Below, piece by piece: positions 37,075-41,666 of a stretch of 41,666 nt of DNA. The notes beneath the pieces are model-generated. The model worked only from the letters and a program-made list of their open reading frames with translations. It had not been told where the DNA came from and ran no database searches. The stretch spans positions 204 through 41,869 of the forward strand of contig MHEK01000033.1 in assembly GCA_001803795.1 (NCBI GenBank). Direction: 5' to 3'. Positions within the stretch are counted from its first letter, which is position 1. Each line of letters starts with the position of its first letter. The DNA is from Nitrospirae bacterium RBG_16_64_22. Lineage in GTDB: Bacteria; Nitrospirota; RBG-16-64-22. The translations under genes and the position numbers were made by a program.

Positions 37075-37947
37075 GTGTCCGTGACCCATATCCGCAAGGC
37101 CGTCTTCCCGGCCGCGGGACTCGGAACGCGGTTCCTTCCGGCGACGAAAGCCTCTCCGAAGGAGATGCTCCCGCTCGTCGACAAGCCGATGATCCAGTAC
37201 GTCGTCGAAGAGGCGGTCGCGTCGGGCATCGAGCAGGTCATCATCGTCACGGGCCGGGGAAAGCGGGCGATCGAGGACCACTTCGACGTCGCCTACGAGC
37301 TGGAAAACAACCTCAAGGAGAAGGGGAAGACGCGCCTCCTCGACGAGATGCAGAAGATCGCCAATATGGTGGACTTCTGCTACGTCCGTCAGCGGGAAGC
37401 GCTGGGGCTGGGCCACGCGATCCTCTGCGCCAAGAACATCGTCGGGAACGAACCGTTCGCCGTCCTCCTGGGAGACGACATCGTCGACAGCCGCGTCCCG
37501 GCGCTCAAGCAGTTGGTCGGCGTATTCAAGCGGCATCAGGCGTCCGTCCTCGCCGTCGAGCGGGTCCCTCGGTCGCAGGTCAGCCGGTACGGCATCATCA
37601 AGACCGAACCGATGGACGACGGCCTTCACCGGATCCTGGACCTCGTCGAGAAGCCGAAGCCGGAAAGCGCCCCCTCCGACCTGGCCGTCATCGGCCGGTA
37701 CATCCTGACGCCGGAGATCTTCGAAGAGCTGGAACGGACCAAGCCGGGGAAGCTGGGCGAGATCCAGCTCACGGACGCGCTGAAGAGCCTCTTGGGGCGG
37801 CAGGCGATTTATGGTTACGAGTTCGAAGGAAAGCGGTACGATGCCGGCGACAAGCTGGGTTTCCTGGAGGCGACGGTCGAGTTCGCCTTGAAGAACCCCG
37901 AGCTGGGTCCGCCGTTCCGGTCGTACCTGCGGACGCTCAAACCCTGA
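37075..37947 (+). CDS. galU: UTP-glucose-1-phosphate uridylyltransferase
   Basis: [61 protein letters not shown] start chosen. Confidence 0.93.
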   Translation: MSVTHIRKAVFPAAGLGTRFLPATKASPKEMLPLVDKPMIQYVVEEAVASGIEQVIIVTGRGKRAIEDHFDVAYELENNLKEKGKTRLLDEMQKIANMVDFCYVRQREALGLGHAILCAKNIVGNEPFAVLLGDDIVDSRVPALKQLVGVFKRHQASVLAVERVPRSQVSRYGIIKTEPMDDGLHRILDLVEKPKPESAPSDLAVIGRYILTPEIFEELERTKPGKLGEIQLTDALKSLLGRQAIYGYEFEGKRYDAGDKLGFLEATVEFALKNPELGPPFRSYLRTLKP

Positions 37948-37958
37948 GGAGAAAAGAC

Positions 37959-40496
<2,538 letters not shown>

Positions 40497-40504
40497 GATC
40501 TCCC

Positions 40505-41581
40505 CTGGTTACTCTTCGCTCTCTGGGTGAATTCGGGCTCATCGAACGGATCCGCCGCCGCGCGGTCGATCTTTCGCGCGGCGGACGGCTCGTGCTCGGA
40601 GTCGGAGACGACGCCGCGGTCCTCCGCCCCCGGCCTGGGTTCGATCTTCTCGCGACAACCGACCTGCTCTCGGAAGGCGTCCACTTCAACCTCTCGTGGA
40701 CGTCCTTCTACGATCTGGGCGTCAAGGCCGTCGCCGCGAACATTTCGGACATCGCGGCCATGGGAGGGACGCCGACGGCCCTGCTGATCGCGCTGTCTCT
40801 TCCGCCATCGACTCCCGCCGGGCGGGTGGATCTGTTCTACCGGGGCGTTCTCGACGCGGCAAAACCGTTCAGTGCCCGGCTCGCCGGCGGGGATACGACG
40901 GCTTCGCCGGCGGGAGCCGGCGTCACCATCTGCGTCACGGCACTGGGGGAGATCGAGCGGGGCCGGGCGCTCACGCGGAGCGGAGCCAGGCCGGGCGACT
41001 TGATCTTCGTCTCTGGCACGCTTGGCGGCTCAGCAGGCGGGCTAGAACTCCTCACGCACGGGACCCGCTTCACGCCAGGGCGATATCGAACCGACCCCGT
41101 GGAAGAGAAACCGGAGCGGTCGCTCATCCGGGCCCATCTGCACCCCGTCCCACTCGTCGTCCTTGGGAGGGCGCTTGCGCAAGGGCGGCTCGCCACGGCG
41201 GCGATCGACGTCTCGGACGGTCTCCTGGCGGACCTCGGCCACATCGCCGACGAGAGCGGCGTCGCCGCGGTCGTGGAAATCGCGAGGATTCCCGTTTCTC
41301 CGGCGCTTCGAGGCGTCCCTCGCCTCGGAGCCAAAGTGGAGTCGCTCGCGGCCGCGGGCGGGGAGGACTACGAACTGCTGTTTACAGCCCGTCCCGAACA
41401 TGCCGGGAAGATCGAGCGGCTCGCGCGGAAGTGCCGCTTCCCCGTCGCGCCGATCGGAAGAGTCGGCCCGCGCCGGTCCGGAACGCCCCGCGTCCAGACT
41501 GTCGACGCCCGAGGGCGGACGATTCGATTCGAGGACCTCGGATACGAGCATTTCCGGACGGCCGTCCGCAAGAGGGGCTAG
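40505..41581 (+). CDS. thiL: Thiamine-monophosphate kinase
   Basis: LGEFGLIERI, GVGDDAAVLRP, TTDLLSEGVHF, KAVAANISDIAAMGGTP, AGGDTTAS, IDVSDGLLADLGHI; start codon uncertain (non-ATG). Confidence 0.92.
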   Translation: MVTLRSLGEFGLIERIRRRAVDLSRGGRLVLGVGDDAAVLRPRPGFDLLATTDLLSEGVHFNLSWTSFYDLGVKAVAANISDIAAMGGTPTALLIALSLPPSTPAGRVDLFYRGVLDAAKPFSARLAGGDTTASPAGAGVTICVTALGEIERGRALTRSGARPGDLIFVSGTLGGSAGGLELLTHGTRFTPGRYRTDPVEEKPERSLIRAHLHPVPLVVLGRALAQGRLATAAIDVSDGLLADLGHIADESGVAAVVEIARIPVSPALRGVPRLGAKVESLAAAGGEDYELLFTARPEHAGKIERLARKCRFPVAPIGRVGPRRSGTPRVQTVDARGRTIRFEDLGYEHFRTAVRKRG

Positions 41582-41582
41582 G

Positions 41583-41666
41583 ATGGGGTTCCAGGTTCGA
41601 GAGAGACTCCGCCAGATCGCCGGTTTCCACGACACGCCCCACCGAATCGCCCTGGCCGTCGCCCTG
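41583..41666 (+). CDS. N-terminus of a DUF2062-like protein, truncated by window end
   Basis: MGFQVRERLRQIAGFHDTPHRIALAVAL resembles the DUF2062 'TPHRIALAVALGVFIGF' pattern. Confidence 0.5.
   Translation, partial: MGFQVRERLRQIAGFHDTPHRIALAVAL

Overview
This is a high-GC, mostly plus-strand bacterial window that looks like a large phosphate-response island followed by ordinary housekeeping genes. Order: histidine phosphatase (5' truncated), PhoB-like regulator, two tandem amphi-Trp-like genes, PhoU-phosphotransferase fusion, ATP-grasp enzyme, HprK-related kinase, small Cys-rich protein, phosphohexomutase, TIM-barrel sugar isomerase, MgtC/DUF4010 membrane protein, PHP-GT4 glycosyltransferase fusion, MGDG-synthase-like GT28, methylglyoxal synthase, second ATP-grasp, soluble histidine kinase, PhoX-like phosphatase, pstS-pstC-pstA-pstB-phoU, aquaporin and arsenate reductase. 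After that come a MazF/RHH/DUF2442 module, a hybrid histidine kinase, a VapBC module, a saccharopine-dehydrogenase-like protein, RNase R, a hotdog thioesterase, FabF, CoaE, GalU, Lon, ThiL and the start of a DUF2062 gene. The main discovery candidate is the physical merging of the functionally uncharacterised 'GAK' set (ATP-Grasp, Amphi-Trp, HprK-like Kinase) with the Pho regulon. It is supported by four PhoB-box-like direct repeats (TTTAC-type half-sites at 11-bp spacing) in front of phoB, the amphi-Trp genes, the glycosyltransferase operon and pstS. All family calls were made by reading motifs; no database search was run.
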